From: Acidiflorens sp963841945
Lineage (GTDB): Bacteria > Acidobacteriota > Terriglobia > Terriglobales > Acidobacteriaceae
Reading direction: 5' to 3'
NCBI GenBank assembly: GCA_963841945.1
Contig: CAWJFC010000034.1
Location: 124,001 to 188,000, forward strand
Length of the DNA: 64,000 nucleotides
Under the pieces are notes generated by a model, which worked only from the letters and a program-made list of their open reading frames with translations, made no database searches and had not been told where the DNA came from. The stretch's first letter is position 1, and each line of letters starts with the position of its first letter. A program made the translations under genes and the position numbers. Below, piece after piece: positions 34,244 through 43,507 of this stretch.

Positions 34244-35266
34244 ATGGAACTGCCTCTCTGGAACGAAAAACGGTACGCGCCTTACAAACTGATAGCCCTA
34301 GTTGAAGTTCTTAACGAGCAGGGCATTCCGCCGCAAGCCAGCCTATCGGGTACCGGGCTATCGCCGGAGAGTCTGGCAAAACCTGAGACTCTCACCTCCG
34401 TTCGCCAGTACATCACGGTTTGCCACAACGCTCTGCAACTGTCGAAAACCCGCGAGACACCGTTCCGCACGGGCAGCCGAATTCCGTTGTCGGCATACGG
34501 GATGTACGGATTCGCCCTGGTATGCAGTCCGACGATTCGCGAGTACTTTCAAGTAGCCGTCAAGTATCACCGTCTGGCAACGCCGCTTCTTTCAATGTCG
34601 TGGCGCGAGGAAGGCGACTACGTGTCATGGGTTCTCCCGATGAATTCAGCGGTCACGCATCCGGACTCGTTGATGCGTTTCTTAATCGAGCAACAGTTGA
34701 CCCAACTCAGCACTCATCTGCGAGCTGTCGTCGACCAGGGCTGTTGTTTGCCGGTTCGGGCGTCGCTTCCGTATTCGGCTCCGGCCCACACCCATCTTTA
34801 TCCGCAGTATCTGGGTTGCCCAGTCCGGTTCAGTCAACCGGTTGCTGAACTCACCTATCCCAGATCGATTCTTTCCGCAAAGCCGCGCATGGCGCATGGA
34901 CTTACTTCCAAGATCATGCAGGAGACGTGCGATCGCATTCTTGGCGAGGTCAAGACATCGACCGGCGTGGCCGGCGAGGTCTATCAGATCATCGCATCGA
35001 CGCCCGGACATTCGCCGAGCATGGAAACTGTGGCCAGGCAACTCGCCACAACGGAGCGAACGCTCAATCGAAAGCTCAACGCTGAAGCCACTTCTTTTAC
35101 TCAAATTCTCGACGATGTCCGCTGTAACCTGGCGAAGGAGTATCTGCGCTCCACGAAACTCAGCATCGAGGATATCTCGGAGCTCGTCGGATTCAGTGAG
35201 GCTGCAAACTTTCGCCACGCGTTCCGCAGATGGACAGGCAGCACACCGGCTCATTACCGAGACTGA
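34244..35266 (+). CDS. AraC-family transcriptional regulator
   Basis: The N-terminal 230 residues resemble the Arabinose_bd-type sensing domain of OruR/ArgR-like AraC proteins (SRIPLSAYGMYGFALVCSPT, and CCLPVRASLPYSAPAH). The C-terminal 100 residues hold the two helix-turn-helix units: SMETVARQLATTERTLNRKL, then LSIEDISELVGFSEAANFRH with the closing FRRWTGSTPAHYR. It is probably the activator of the catabolic genes that follow on the same strand. A GTG at 34238 is an alternative start. Confidence 0.9.
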   Translation: MELPLWNEKRYAPYKLIALVEVLNEQGIPPQASLSGTGLSPESLAKPETLTSVRQYITVCHNALQLSKTRETPFRTGSRIPLSAYGMYGFALVCSPTIREYFQVAVKYHRLATPLLSMSWREEGDYVSWVLPMNSAVTHPDSLMRFLIEQQLTQLSTHLRAVVDQGCCLPVRASLPYSAPAHTHLYPQYLGCPVRFSQPVAELTYPRSILSAKPRMAHGLTSKIMQETCDRILGEVKTSTGVAGEVYQIIASTPGHSPSMETVARQLATTERTLNRKLNAEATSFTQILDDVRCNLAKEYLRSTKLSIEDISELVGFSEAANFRHAFRRWTGSTPAHYRD

Positions 35267-35430
35267 GGCGTCGGGCGTTGTTCATGAGTTCAATCTATGC
35301 GAGTCTCTGGGGTGCGGCTCAATTTGCAAAAGCGTCAACCACCAAGACCACGAAGGTACTCGAAGGAAAATCTTGAAGCTGGAAGATCTTTAGCGGACTT
35401 TCGGAAGAGATTCAGGTCTCAGTGTTAGTT

Positions 35431-35475
35431 TGATTCGCAATAGGTTGATTCGCCAATAGGTCGATTCGTGACCTA
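35431..35475 (+). promoter_or_regulatory. Tandem 15-16-bp repeats upstream of the SMP-30 gene
   Basis: tgattcgcaatagg, tgattcgccaatagg and cgattcgtgacc follow one another, each joined by a T. They end 15 bp before the SMP-30 ATG. The third unit is also part of a small palindrome (aggtc-N7-gacct). They share gattcg with the repeats before the AraC gene, so they may be operators for the same regulator. Confidence 0.5.
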
Positions 35476-35490
35476 CGATTCCTGCCTACA

Positions 35491-36381
35491 ATGACAAAGT
35501 TCAAAACCCTGATTAGTGGACTGTCGTTTACGGAGTGTCCGCGCTGGCACGATGGGAGGTTGTACTTTTCGGACTTCTATACGCGACGCGTCTTGGCTGT
35601 CGCCCTGGATGGCACGAAAGAGATTATTGCCGAAGTGCCGGGTCAACCCTCGGGACTTGGTTTCTTGCCCGACGGGCGAATGCTGATTGTGTCCATGCGC
35701 GATCGCAAGATCATGCTTCGTGAAGTCGATGGTTCTCTCGTTGAGTACGCTGATCTTTCAGACCTTGCGCCCTGGTACTTGAACGACATGCTTGTCGATT
35801 CCGAGGGACGGGCATGGGTGGGTAATTTTGGGTTCGATCTGATGGGAGGCGCCAAAGTAACCACGACGAACCTGATCTCGGTCGATCCGAGTGGCTGCGC
35901 TAGGGTCGCAGCCGACGGACTTGGTTTTCCCAATGGCATGGTTCTAACTACGAATGGCAAGACGTTGATTGTAGCGGAAACAACAATGAATCGACTTACT
36001 GCCTTTGAACTCGACTCCGGCGTGCTTAGCGGGCAGCGGATATGGGCGGCCTTCGGCGATGCCCCAACATCGACCGATTTTAATGAGCTTTTTAGTCAGG
36101 TGGACGTTGCGCCGGACGGGATCTGTCTTGATGCAGAAGGAGCCATTTGGGTGGCCGATGCAAAAAACGGCCGTTGCATTCGAATGGCGGAAGGTGGCGA
36201 TATCCTTGAGGAACTCAAGACCGATGGCCTTGGAGTATTCGCCTGCATGCTGGGGGGAGCCGACGGGCGAACACTCTTCGTCTGTGTCGCGCCGACATTC
36301 CACGAGGCCGAGGCATCGGCGAACCACCGCGCCGCAATTTGGATGACGAAGATCGATGTTCCGCGGGCCGGACTGCCTTAG
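35491..36381 (+). CDS. SMP-30/gluconolactonase-family protein
   Basis: A six-bladed beta-propeller lactonase is predicted. The family's metal ligands are recognisable: the Glu of FTECPRWHDG near residue 15, the Asn of GLGFPNGMVL, and the Asp of VAPDGICLD near 210. Such enzymes hydrolyse sugar or other lactones. No signal peptide is seen, so it acts in the cytoplasm. It is the first of the run lactonase-BKACE-SDR-TonB receptor-glycosidase-MFS-esterase. No Shine-Dalgarno is obvious before ATG 35491. Confidence 0.88.
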   Translation: MTKFKTLISGLSFTECPRWHDGRLYFSDFYTRRVLAVALDGTKEIIAEVPGQPSGLGFLPDGRMLIVSMRDRKIMLREVDGSLVEYADLSDLAPWYLNDMLVDSEGRAWVGNFGFDLMGGAKVTTTNLISVDPSGCARVAADGLGFPNGMVLTTNGKTLIVAETTMNRLTAFELDSGVLSGQRIWAAFGDAPTSTDFNELFSQVDVAPDGICLDAEGAIWVADAKNGRCIRMAEGGDILEELKTDGLGVFACMLGGADGRTLFVCVAPTFHEAEASANHRAAIWMTKIDVPRAGLP

Positions 36382-36505
36382 TTCGTAAAGCCACAAATCA
36401 CCCGGTTGTAAGGGCGGTGTCGAAAACTGACATCAAATTGTCCGCTCTGAACCTGTCGTCTCTGGCGTTTGCTCTCCATTATCTGTCGGGGCTACACGGG
36501 AGACG

Positions 36506-37489
36506 ATGGCAAACAAGAACCGCAAGATTATTATCAGCTGCGCGATTACTGGTTCGGTTCACACTCCGACGATGTCGGAGTATCTGCCTATCACTCCCCG
36601 GCAGATCGTTGACAGCGCTCTGGAGGCAGCTCAGGCCGGAGCAGCGATTCTCCATCTGCACGCCAGAAACCCCGAAAACGGCAAACCTTCAGCGGACATG
36701 GCGCACTTCCAGCAGATGTGCCCTGTTCTGGCGGAGCGCACGGACGCCATCCTCAACATCACGACGGGCGGCAGCAGCCGGATGAAAATCGAAGAGCGAC
36801 TTGCCTATCCTATGCTGGTGAAGCCAGAGATGTGTTCGCTGAACCTGGGATCGATGAACTTTTCGTTTCATCCGGTAGCTGAGCGCATCACCGAGTGGCG
36901 CTATGACTGGGAGAAAGAGTACGTCGAAGGCAGCAAAGACGTGGTCTTCAGGAATACATTCGCTGATATCGAATACTTACTGGGCCATCTTGCAGAAGGA
37001 GGCACTCGCTTCGAGCTAGAGTGCTACGACGTGGGGCATCTCTATAACCTCGCCTACTTCGTGGATAGGAAACTGATCAAGCCGCCGATTTTTATTCAGG
37101 CCATTTTTGGAATCCTCGGAGGACTGGGGCCCGATCCTGAAAACCTCTTCGTGATGCGATCAACGGCGGATCGATTGTTCGGCCGAGAAAATTATCAACT
37201 TTCGGTTTTGGGAGCGGGACGTCACCAGATTTCTCTCCTCACCGTGGGAGCGATCATGGGCGCAAACGTGCGAGTTGGCCTGGAGGACAGCCTCTACCTT
37301 GGTCCCGGACACAAGGCGAAGAGTAACGCCGAACAGGTCAGGAAGATGCGTCGCATTCTGGAAGAACTCTCTTTCGAGATCGCGACCCCGTCTGAAGTCA
37401 GAGAGATGTTGCAGCTGAAGGGCAAGGAGAACGTGCATTTCTCTTCCTCAGCGCAAACGCTTAGTGGGATGGGGCCCAGCGGGCACTAA
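36506..37489 (+). CDS. BKACE-family enzyme (beta-keto acid cleavage, DUF849)
   Basis: The family includes 3-keto-5-aminohexanoate cleavage enzyme. It condenses a beta-keto acid with acetyl-CoA and releases acetoacetate plus a new CoA ester. The zinc-binding H-x-H is visible at H50/H52 (ILHLHARNPENGK), with ISCAITGSVHTP at the start and GANVRVGLEDSLYL near the end. The 327 aa are slightly longer than the common 270-310. The true substrate varies widely in this family and cannot be read from sequence. It is 9 nt upstream of the SDR gene, so the two are surely cotranscribed. Confidence 0.9.
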   Translation: MANKNRKIIISCAITGSVHTPTMSEYLPITPRQIVDSALEAAQAGAAILHLHARNPENGKPSADMAHFQQMCPVLAERTDAILNITTGGSSRMKIEERLAYPMLVKPEMCSLNLGSMNFSFHPVAERITEWRYDWEKEYVEGSKDVVFRNTFADIEYLLGHLAEGGTRFELECYDVGHLYNLAYFVDRKLIKPPIFIQAIFGILGGLGPDPENLFVMRSTADRLFGRENYQLSVLGAGRHQISLLTVGAIMGANVRVGLEDSLYLGPGHKAKSNAEQVRKMRRILEELSFEIATPSEVREMLQLKGKENVHFSSSAQTLSGMGPSGH

Positions 37490-37498
37490 GAACTCAGG

Positions 37499-38299
37499 AT
37501 GAGCATGACTTTCAGTTTCAAAGACCGACTCTACCCACCTTCAGGACTTCGCGTATTAGTGACGGCGGGGGCTTCCGGCATCGGAGCGGCCATTGCATCC
37601 GCCTTTGCGGAAACCGGCGCCAAGATCCACATCTGCGATATCGATGACGCTGCACTGGCCGCCTGCCAGAAGTTGTGCCCTTGCTATCAGGTGAGCAAAG
37701 CCGATGTGGCCGATGAAGAGCAGGTCGCGGCGCTTTTCGAAACTCAGCGCAAGAAATTTGGCGGCCTCGACGTCCTGATCAATTGTGCCGGTATCGCCGG
37801 ACCGACGGCTGGGGTAGATGAGATTAGCGAAGATGACTGGAATCGCGCCATTGACGTAAATCTTAACGGTCAGTACCGCTGTCTGCATCATGCAGTGCCG
37901 ATGCTGCGAGAGTCCAAACTTGCCAACATTATTTGCATTTCGTCGATTGCGGGCCGTATGGGCGTGCAGTGGCGCACTCCGTACGTCGCAACGAAGTGGG
38001 CGATCGTGGGGATCGTTAAATCACTGGCCATTGAACTGGGGCCGAGCGACATCCGGGTGAACGCAGTGTTGCCCGGAATTGTCGAGGGATCAAGGATGGA
38101 TGGCGTAATACGGGCGCGCGCCAAACAGGAAGGTGTTGAAGAAGCGGCGATGCGCGCGGAGTATCTGAAGAAAATATCGTTGCGGCGGATGGTGACGGCG
38201 GACGACGTGGCGCTCATGTGTCTCTTCCTGTGTTCGCCGGCAGGCCGGAATGTTACGGGACAGGCCATCAGCGTTGATGGAAATGTCGAGTCTTCGTAG
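37499..38299 (+). CDS. Short-chain dehydrogenase/reductase
   Basis: A classical SDR. The NAD(P)-binding loop TAGASGIGAAIA is near residue 25, NCAGIAG near 100, and the catalytic set is Ser in ICISSIAGRM with Y-x-x-x-K in PYVATKWA. An Asp at the end of beta 2 (ICDIDD) suggests NAD preference. With the lactonase and BKACE genes next to it, it plausibly oxidises a hydroxyl group to the keto group that BKACE needs (inference). Confidence 0.92.
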   Translation: MSMTFSFKDRLYPPSGLRVLVTAGASGIGAAIASAFAETGAKIHICDIDDAALAACQKLCPCYQVSKADVADEEQVAALFETQRKKFGGLDVLINCAGIAGPTAGVDEISEDDWNRAIDVNLNGQYRCLHHAVPMLRESKLANIICISSIAGRMGVQWRTPYVATKWAIVGIVKSLAIELGPSDIRVNAVLPGIVEGSRMDGVIRARAKQEGVEEAAMRAEYLKKISLRRMVTADDVALMCLFLCSPAGRNVTGQAISVDGNVESS

Positions 38300-38429
38300 A
38301 TCGTGACTGCCGTAATAGGGTGAGGATTGCTTCAATTCAGAACTTGTGGCCTCTCGCATTTGTTTGCCAGAGGCGCGATGGTCTTTGGGATCTAATTGCG
38401 GACGCAAAATTCTTAAGACGGGGAAACCG

Positions 38430-41400
38430 ATGCGTAACTTACAACAAGTGCAACCGGCTCGCCAACAAACCGCCTCTTACTCCCGCCGAGCATGCATGGC
38501 GGCCGTCTTATACGCGCTAGTTACAGCTTGTGCGCTGGTCTACGCGCAGACAGGTGGAACAGGCGCTATCAGCGGCGCGATCACGGATCCCAGCGCCGCC
38601 ATGTTGGTGGGCGCTCAGGTCAAGGTTACAGATGTGGCCACGGGCTTCACGCGAACCTCCGAATCGAACGACCACGGATTGTATTTAGTCTCGCTGCTGC
38701 CACCGGGGCACTACACGCTCGAAGTCACGAAACAAGGGTTTAAGGTCGCCACGTCGTCGGACGTGCAGGTGATTGTGGCGGAGACAACGGTACTCAACAT
38801 ACGCATGGAGACGGGCGCGGTAACCGAAACGATCACGGTGGCTGCTTCAACCGTGGACTTGCAGACGGAATCAAGTGAATTGGGCCGCGTGACCGACTCC
38901 GAGATGCTTGAGAACCTGCCCCTGGTTACGCGTAACTTTACCCAGGTGATCGGCTTGAACCCAGGCGTTTCGCAGGAGGCCAATAACGCGAGTGAGATCG
39001 GAAGAGGCGGTGGCAGTCAGGACGCCAATCCCGCAGGCGGAAGCATTATGAGTCAGGGAGCCACTTCGACTGACAATAACTTCCAGATGAACGGGCTCAC
39101 AATTAACGACGTCCAAGGATCATGGATTTACTCGTCGGGAATTCCGGCTCCCAATCCCGACACCATCCAGGAGTTCAAAGTGCAGACCGCCCTGTTCGAT
39201 GCCACGACGGGGCGGAACGCCGGGGCCAACGTCGATGTCATAACGAAAGGGGGCACCAACGATTTCCACGGATCCGTGTTCGAGTATTTCCGGAACGAAG
39301 ATCTGAACGCCAATGACTGGTTTGCGAATCATTCCGGCGAGCCGCGTGGCATTCTGCGGCAGAATCAATATGGCTTTACGGCAGGCGGTCCAGTAATCAA
39401 AAACAAGCTTCTGCTCTTTGGTTCCTTTCAGGGCACAAAGCAGTTTAACTCCACTGACCCGTCAAACCACAAATTCGTCTATCTCCCTCCCCTTACCGAC
39501 GACCGGTCGCCCGCGGGATTGGGAGCGACCTTTGGTGGCGATTACGGCTACCTTGGTTATTTTCCTGGCGATATAGTCCTCCCCGATGGCTCCAACATCG
39601 CGCCCCAGGCTTTGGCGCTGTTCCAGGCCAAGCTGCCCAATGGACAATACGTAATACCGACGCCGACAAGTATCGACCCTACCCGCCCGCTCGAAACGCA
39701 GGGCACTGCATATCTGCAGTCGCCTGGCTTTTTCCACGAAAACCAATGGATGGTGAACGGCGATTACCTTGTGTCCGACCGCAACAAGATCGCGGTTCGC
39801 TATTTCGGTGCGCTCAGCAACGTAGAGTGGACCATGCTATACCAGACGCAAGGGTTCCCCCTCTTTCAGCCAGAGCGCTTCGATGTTGCGTCTGTTACAG
39901 ATACCTACACGATCAGCCCCACCCTGGTGAACCAATTCGTGGTCGGCTTCCATAGGTCGACCTCTAACCAGACCTATGGCGATGCATGGACCTTTTCTAG
40001 CCTGGGAATGAACGCCCCGGCGCAGGTTGACGCGTACCCCAATCTTTGGATCGTAGACGACGGATTCCAGTCGGGCACAACTTCCGCGTTGCGGTTTTTG
40101 CAGAATGAGTACCAATTTGCCGACACATTGTCCTGGGTTAAGGGAAAACATCAGCTTACTTTTGGCGGAGGCTTCACCGCGGGCCGGGACAATATGTCTA
40201 AGTTTGATTTCGAGGCCTATGTGCTTCCGCTAACCTGGGCGGATTTTCTGCTGGGGCAAAGTTTTGCGCCGTATGGGATTCCATATAGCAACATCTACGA
40301 GACCTACGCGGGCTTTGGGGACTTCCAGCGCGATTGGCGTTATAAGGATGGCAACGCCTTCGTTCAAGATAACTTCAAAGTAACACCGAGTCTGACGCTC
40401 AACCTGGGCCTGCGCTACGAGCGCATCGGCGACCTCGGCTCGGCCAATGGCGGAGGCAACGTAGATGTGTCCAAGATCAATCCCAATCCCCCGGCGACGG
40501 GCAGTTTCAACGGATACATAGTTAACTCTAATTACAATGGCCCCGCTTTGCCTTCCGGAGTGATCCAGGGGAGCAACAAATTCGGATTTAATGGCGACGG
40601 CCAGAATACGTGGAATCCGCGTTTCGGATTTGCCTGGGCCCTCCCCGGTACGGAGCGCTTCGTTCTCCGGGGAGGTATCGGCATCTATCACACTACGACC
40701 GAAGGCCAGATGAATCTGCTGTTGTGTGCGGAAGCCCCCACTGGCTTATGGAGCGTGCTGATAGGACCGTATAACCAAAACTCTACCGATGCCAATCCCT
40801 TCCCCACTCTTCCAGCCTTCCCCACATTTACGCCTTACTCCCCCTATACCGATTTCACTCTTGCTGCGCTGGCTATGAATTGGCGTCCTCCGACGATCTA
40901 TCACTATAGCCTGGGCCTGCAGTCCAAACTCCCAGGCGGCGCCATCTTGGAGGTCGGGTATTCCGGAGCGCGCGACCTGCACGCAATTCTCGGCAGGACG
41001 ATTAACCAGGCGGCTTTAGCCTCTCCCGAAGATCCGATTCGCGGCCAGACCACAAATACGGTTGCGAACATCCCGCTTCGCGCACCCTATCTCGGGTGGA
41101 CAGCCAACACGATGTATTACTTTGCGACCGACGGCCAGGCCTGGTACAACTCTTTGCAAGCGTCGCTAACGCAGAAATTCAGACATGGTTTTCAGTACCA
41201 GGCTGCCTACACCTGGATGCGATTGCTGAGCCCGGTACCGGGTTTCACCACCGGGTCGAACGAATTCGGACCAAGTGGCCAACAGACCAATCTCCGCACT
41301 CACAACCCTGGATACGGACCGGATTACAATGTGCGCCCACAGCGATTTGTGGTGTCCGCGTACTATGCGATCCCGACTCCGTGGAAAGCTAACCATATCC

Positions 41401-41915
41401 TGGCAAACACTCTCGGGGGTTGGAGCCTAGCAACTGCTACCGTGGTCCAGGATGGCCAGCAGAGCAGCATCACGTTCAACAACATCTACAACGCTTACGG
41501 CATCACCTCCGACCGGGCGAGCTACGCGCCGGGTTGTACCGCGAAGAATGTAGCGACGAGCGGATCGCTCAGTCACAGAGCGGCCACCTCCTACATCAAC
41601 ACAGCTTGCTTTACGGCCCCGCCAGTGATCGGTGACGACGGTGTTGCCACGGGTTTTGGCGACACCCCTAACGGCATCCTGCGGGAGCCTGACCAGGCGG
41701 TTGTCGATCTTTCGCTCAGCAAGACCCAGAAGATTCACTGGCCGCAGGAGGGCGCCAGCATACAGTTACGAGCTGACTTCTTCAATGCTCTCAACCATCC
41801 GAATTTCGCCGGTCCGGACAATGCCTACACTACGACGCCCTCGGCCTTTGGGACGATCACTTCGATGAGTACGAATCCGAGGGTGATTCAGCTGGCGTTG
41901 AGGTTCGCGTTCTGA
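38430..41915 (+). CDS. TonB-dependent receptor, Oar-like with carboxypeptidase-regulatory-like domain
   Basis: An outer-membrane transporter of 1161 aa. A signal segment (MAAVLYALVTACALVYA) is followed by a CarboxypepD_reg-like beta-sandwich (about residues 40-130, GAISGAITDPSAAMLVGAQV). The plug domain comes next, then a very large beta-barrel ending LRFAF with the C-terminal aromatic expected of outer-membrane proteins. Acidobacteria encode many such receptors for oligosaccharides or peptides. Its place between catabolic enzymes and a glycosidase suggests uptake of the locus substrate. ATG 38430 is chosen for its signal peptide; the frame is open from 38346. Confidence 0.92.
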   Translation: MRNLQQVQPARQQTASYSRRACMAAVLYALVTACALVYAQTGGTGAISGAITDPSAAMLVGAQVKVTDVATGFTRTSESNDHGLYLVSLLPPGHYTLEVTKQGFKVATSSDVQVIVAETTVLNIRMETGAVTETITVAASTVDLQTESSELGRVTDSEMLENLPLVTRNFTQVIGLNPGVSQEANNASEIGRGGGSQDANPAGGSIMSQGATSTDNNFQMNGLTINDVQGSWIYSSGIPAPNPDTIQEFKVQTALFDATTGRNAGANVDVITKGGTNDFHGSVFEYFRNEDLNANDWFANHSGEPRGILRQNQYGFTAGGPVIKNKLLLFGSFQGTKQFNSTDPSNHKFVYLPPLTDDRSPAGLGATFGGDYGYLGYFPGDIVLPDGSNIAPQALALFQAKLPNGQYVIPTPTSIDPTRPLETQGTAYLQSPGFFHENQWMVNGDYLVSDRNKIAVRYFGALSNVEWTMLYQTQGFPLFQPERFDVASVTDTYTISPTLVNQFVVGFHRSTSNQTYGDAWTFSSLGMNAPAQVDAYPNLWIVDDGFQSGTTSALRFLQNEYQFADTLSWVKGKHQLTFGGGFTAGRDNMSKFDFEAYVLPLTWADFLLGQSFAPYGIPYSNIYETYAGFGDFQRDWRYKDGNAFVQDNFKVTPSLTLNLGLRYERIGDLGSANGGGNVDVSKINPNPPATGSFNGYIVNSNYNGPALPSGVIQGSNKFGFNGDGQNTWNPRFGFAWALPGTERFVLRGGIGIYHTTTEGQMNLLLCAEAPTGLWSVLIGPYNQNSTDANPFPTLPAFPTFTPYSPYTDFTLAALAMNWRPPTIYHYSLGLQSKLPGGAILEVGYSGARDLHAILGRTINQAALASPEDPIRGQTTNTVANIPLRAPYLGWTANTMYYFATDGQAWYNSLQASLTQKFRHGFQYQAAYTWMRLLSPVPGFTTGSNEFGPSGQQTNLRTHNPGYGPDYNVRPQRFVVSAYYAIPTPWKANHILANTLGGWSLATATVVQDGQQSSITFNNIYNAYGITSDRASYAPGCTAKNVATSGSLSHRAATSYINTACFTAPPVIGDDGVATGFGDTPNGILREPDQAVVDLSLSKTQKIHWPQEGASIQLRADFFNALNHPNFAGPDNAYTTTPSAFGTITSMSTNPRVIQLALRFAF

Positions 41916-41955
41916 GATTTGCATTCCGAGGGTTGTGTTTGAGGTTCACATTCTG

Positions 41956-43506
41956 ATGATGAACCGTGTACGGAGGCGGAGGGGCGCACTCGCCGCTGTA
42001 ATGCTTGGGGTGATGGGCGTAATGGTCGTTACCGGCCGGGGCGCGGCACAAACCGCACACGCACAACCGCACAACGATGAATTCGTGCGGCGCGATGGAA
42101 CCAAGCTGACGCTGGGTGGTGCAGACTTCCGCTACAGCGGCCCGAATATCGAGTGGCTGGGAATTGAAGCCTATGGTCCCGACGATTCCCTGGGACCTCG
42201 CTATCCTTCGCATCTTGAAGTTGAAGACGCGCTCGATACCGCCAAGATGATGGGAGCGCGCGTGGTGCGTTCGCAAACCATGGGAGACACCGTGGGATGC
42301 GATCTTTGCCTCGAACCTAGAGCTGGAGTTTTTAATCAAGAAGCTTTTAGGGTTGTTGACTATGCCATCAAAGCCGCCCATGAGCGGGGGCTTCGTCTGA
42401 TCATTACTCTTGTCGGAGACTGTTCGAATTGCGAATTGGCCGGCGAAGGTGAGTACCTATTTTGGAAGGGTAAGAAAGACTTCAAGTTGTTCTTTACCGA
42501 CCCGGAGGCCATCGCGGAGTTCGAAGAGCACATCCGGGCGCTGCTGGATCATAAGAACGTTTTCACTGGTATCGCCTACAAGGACGATCCTACCATCCTG
42601 GCGTGGGAAAACTGCAACGTATGCGGCTTCCTTGTGGCAGCCGGGGCAGCCGGCCATATGGATCCGTATGTCGCCTGGGTCGATACCATCGGGAGCTTTA
42701 TCAAAACGATCGACAAGAATCATTTGTACGAAGACAACAGCGGCTTCTTTCTTTTTGATCAGAGAGCGCTCGATGCCAAATCTCTCGACATCCAGACTGC
42801 GGAATACTATCCGCACTGGGACGGGCTTTTTGGATTTGGTCAGAAGACAACTTCAGGAACATTCTCGAAGCATGCAGCCATGGTGACCGCGAAGGGCAAG
42901 GTATATGTGGCCAACGAATACGGCTGGGATGTTACTGACTGGCCCACGAGCGAAGATTTGCAAAAGGTGTTGCATACCTTAGAGTCCGACCCGAAGATCT
43001 CCGGCGACGGCTATTGGGCTCTCCAGGCGCACGCAGATAAGTTCGGCTGGCAGCTTCTTCCCGCGCCAGTCAGCAACCCTTCTTACGCAAAATGGGGCGA
43101 GACGGGCCAGTGGTGGTCTTTATTCTATGGCGGAGTCAAAACGCTGGTGAATTCCGCCGAAGACATGCAAGCTCGCGCCGAACTTCTGCGCACGCACGCC
43201 TATGTCATGGCAGGCTTGCCGGTACCTCCGCATCCTGTGCCTGCGCCTCCAGTTATTACCTTTAAGGGCATCGGATTAGTGGGATGGCGTGGTTCAGCGG
43301 GGGCGGTCGTTTATAGCGTGCAGCGCCGGATCGGTGATTCAGCCCACTGGGAGACGATCTGCGACCGATGCGCCACCGACGCCGACACTCCCTGGGTGGA
43401 TGCGGATGCCGCGAGCAGCTCGGTCGCGAATTTGTTCGCGACCAAGTACCGCGTGATCGCCTATAACGCGGATGGCAAAGCCAGCGATCCGTCGGTGGAA
43501 CGCTAG
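41956..43506 (+). CDS. Exported GH5-like glycosidase, catalytic acid/base apparently missing
   Basis: A signal peptide (AAVMLGVMGVMVVTGRGAA) is followed by a TIM-barrel resembling GH5 beta-mannanases: LGGADFRYSGPNIEWLGIEA at the start, then DDPTILAWENCNVCG, and a nucleophile-like NEYGWD near residue 325. In GH5_7 enzymes the acid/base Glu sits in the pattern A-W-E-L-x-N-E. Here the last residue is Val (AWENCNV), so ordinary retaining hydrolysis is doubtful. A C-terminal fibronectin-like domain of about 90 residues follows. ATG 41956 or 41959 are both possible starts. The protein may bind rather than cut its glycan. Confidence 0.75.
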   Translation: MMNRVRRRRGALAAVMLGVMGVMVVTGRGAAQTAHAQPHNDEFVRRDGTKLTLGGADFRYSGPNIEWLGIEAYGPDDSLGPRYPSHLEVEDALDTAKMMGARVVRSQTMGDTVGCDLCLEPRAGVFNQEAFRVVDYAIKAAHERGLRLIITLVGDCSNCELAGEGEYLFWKGKKDFKLFFTDPEAIAEFEEHIRALLDHKNVFTGIAYKDDPTILAWENCNVCGFLVAAGAAGHMDPYVAWVDTIGSFIKTIDKNHLYEDNSGFFLFDQRALDAKSLDIQTAEYYPHWDGLFGFGQKTTSGTFSKHAAMVTAKGKVYVANEYGWDVTDWPTSEDLQKVLHTLESDPKISGDGYWALQAHADKFGWQLLPAPVSNPSYAKWGETGQWWSLFYGGVKTLVNSAEDMQARAELLRTHAYVMAGLPVPPHPVPAPPVITFKGIGLVGWRGSAGAVVYSVQRRIGDSAHWETICDRCATDADTPWVDADAASSSVANLFATKYRVIAYNADGKASDPSVER

Positions 43507-43507
43507 C

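Noticed and set aside
35431..35475. Possible start of a CRISPR array
   Set aside because: Only three short units with no spacers and no cas genes; better explained as operator repeats.
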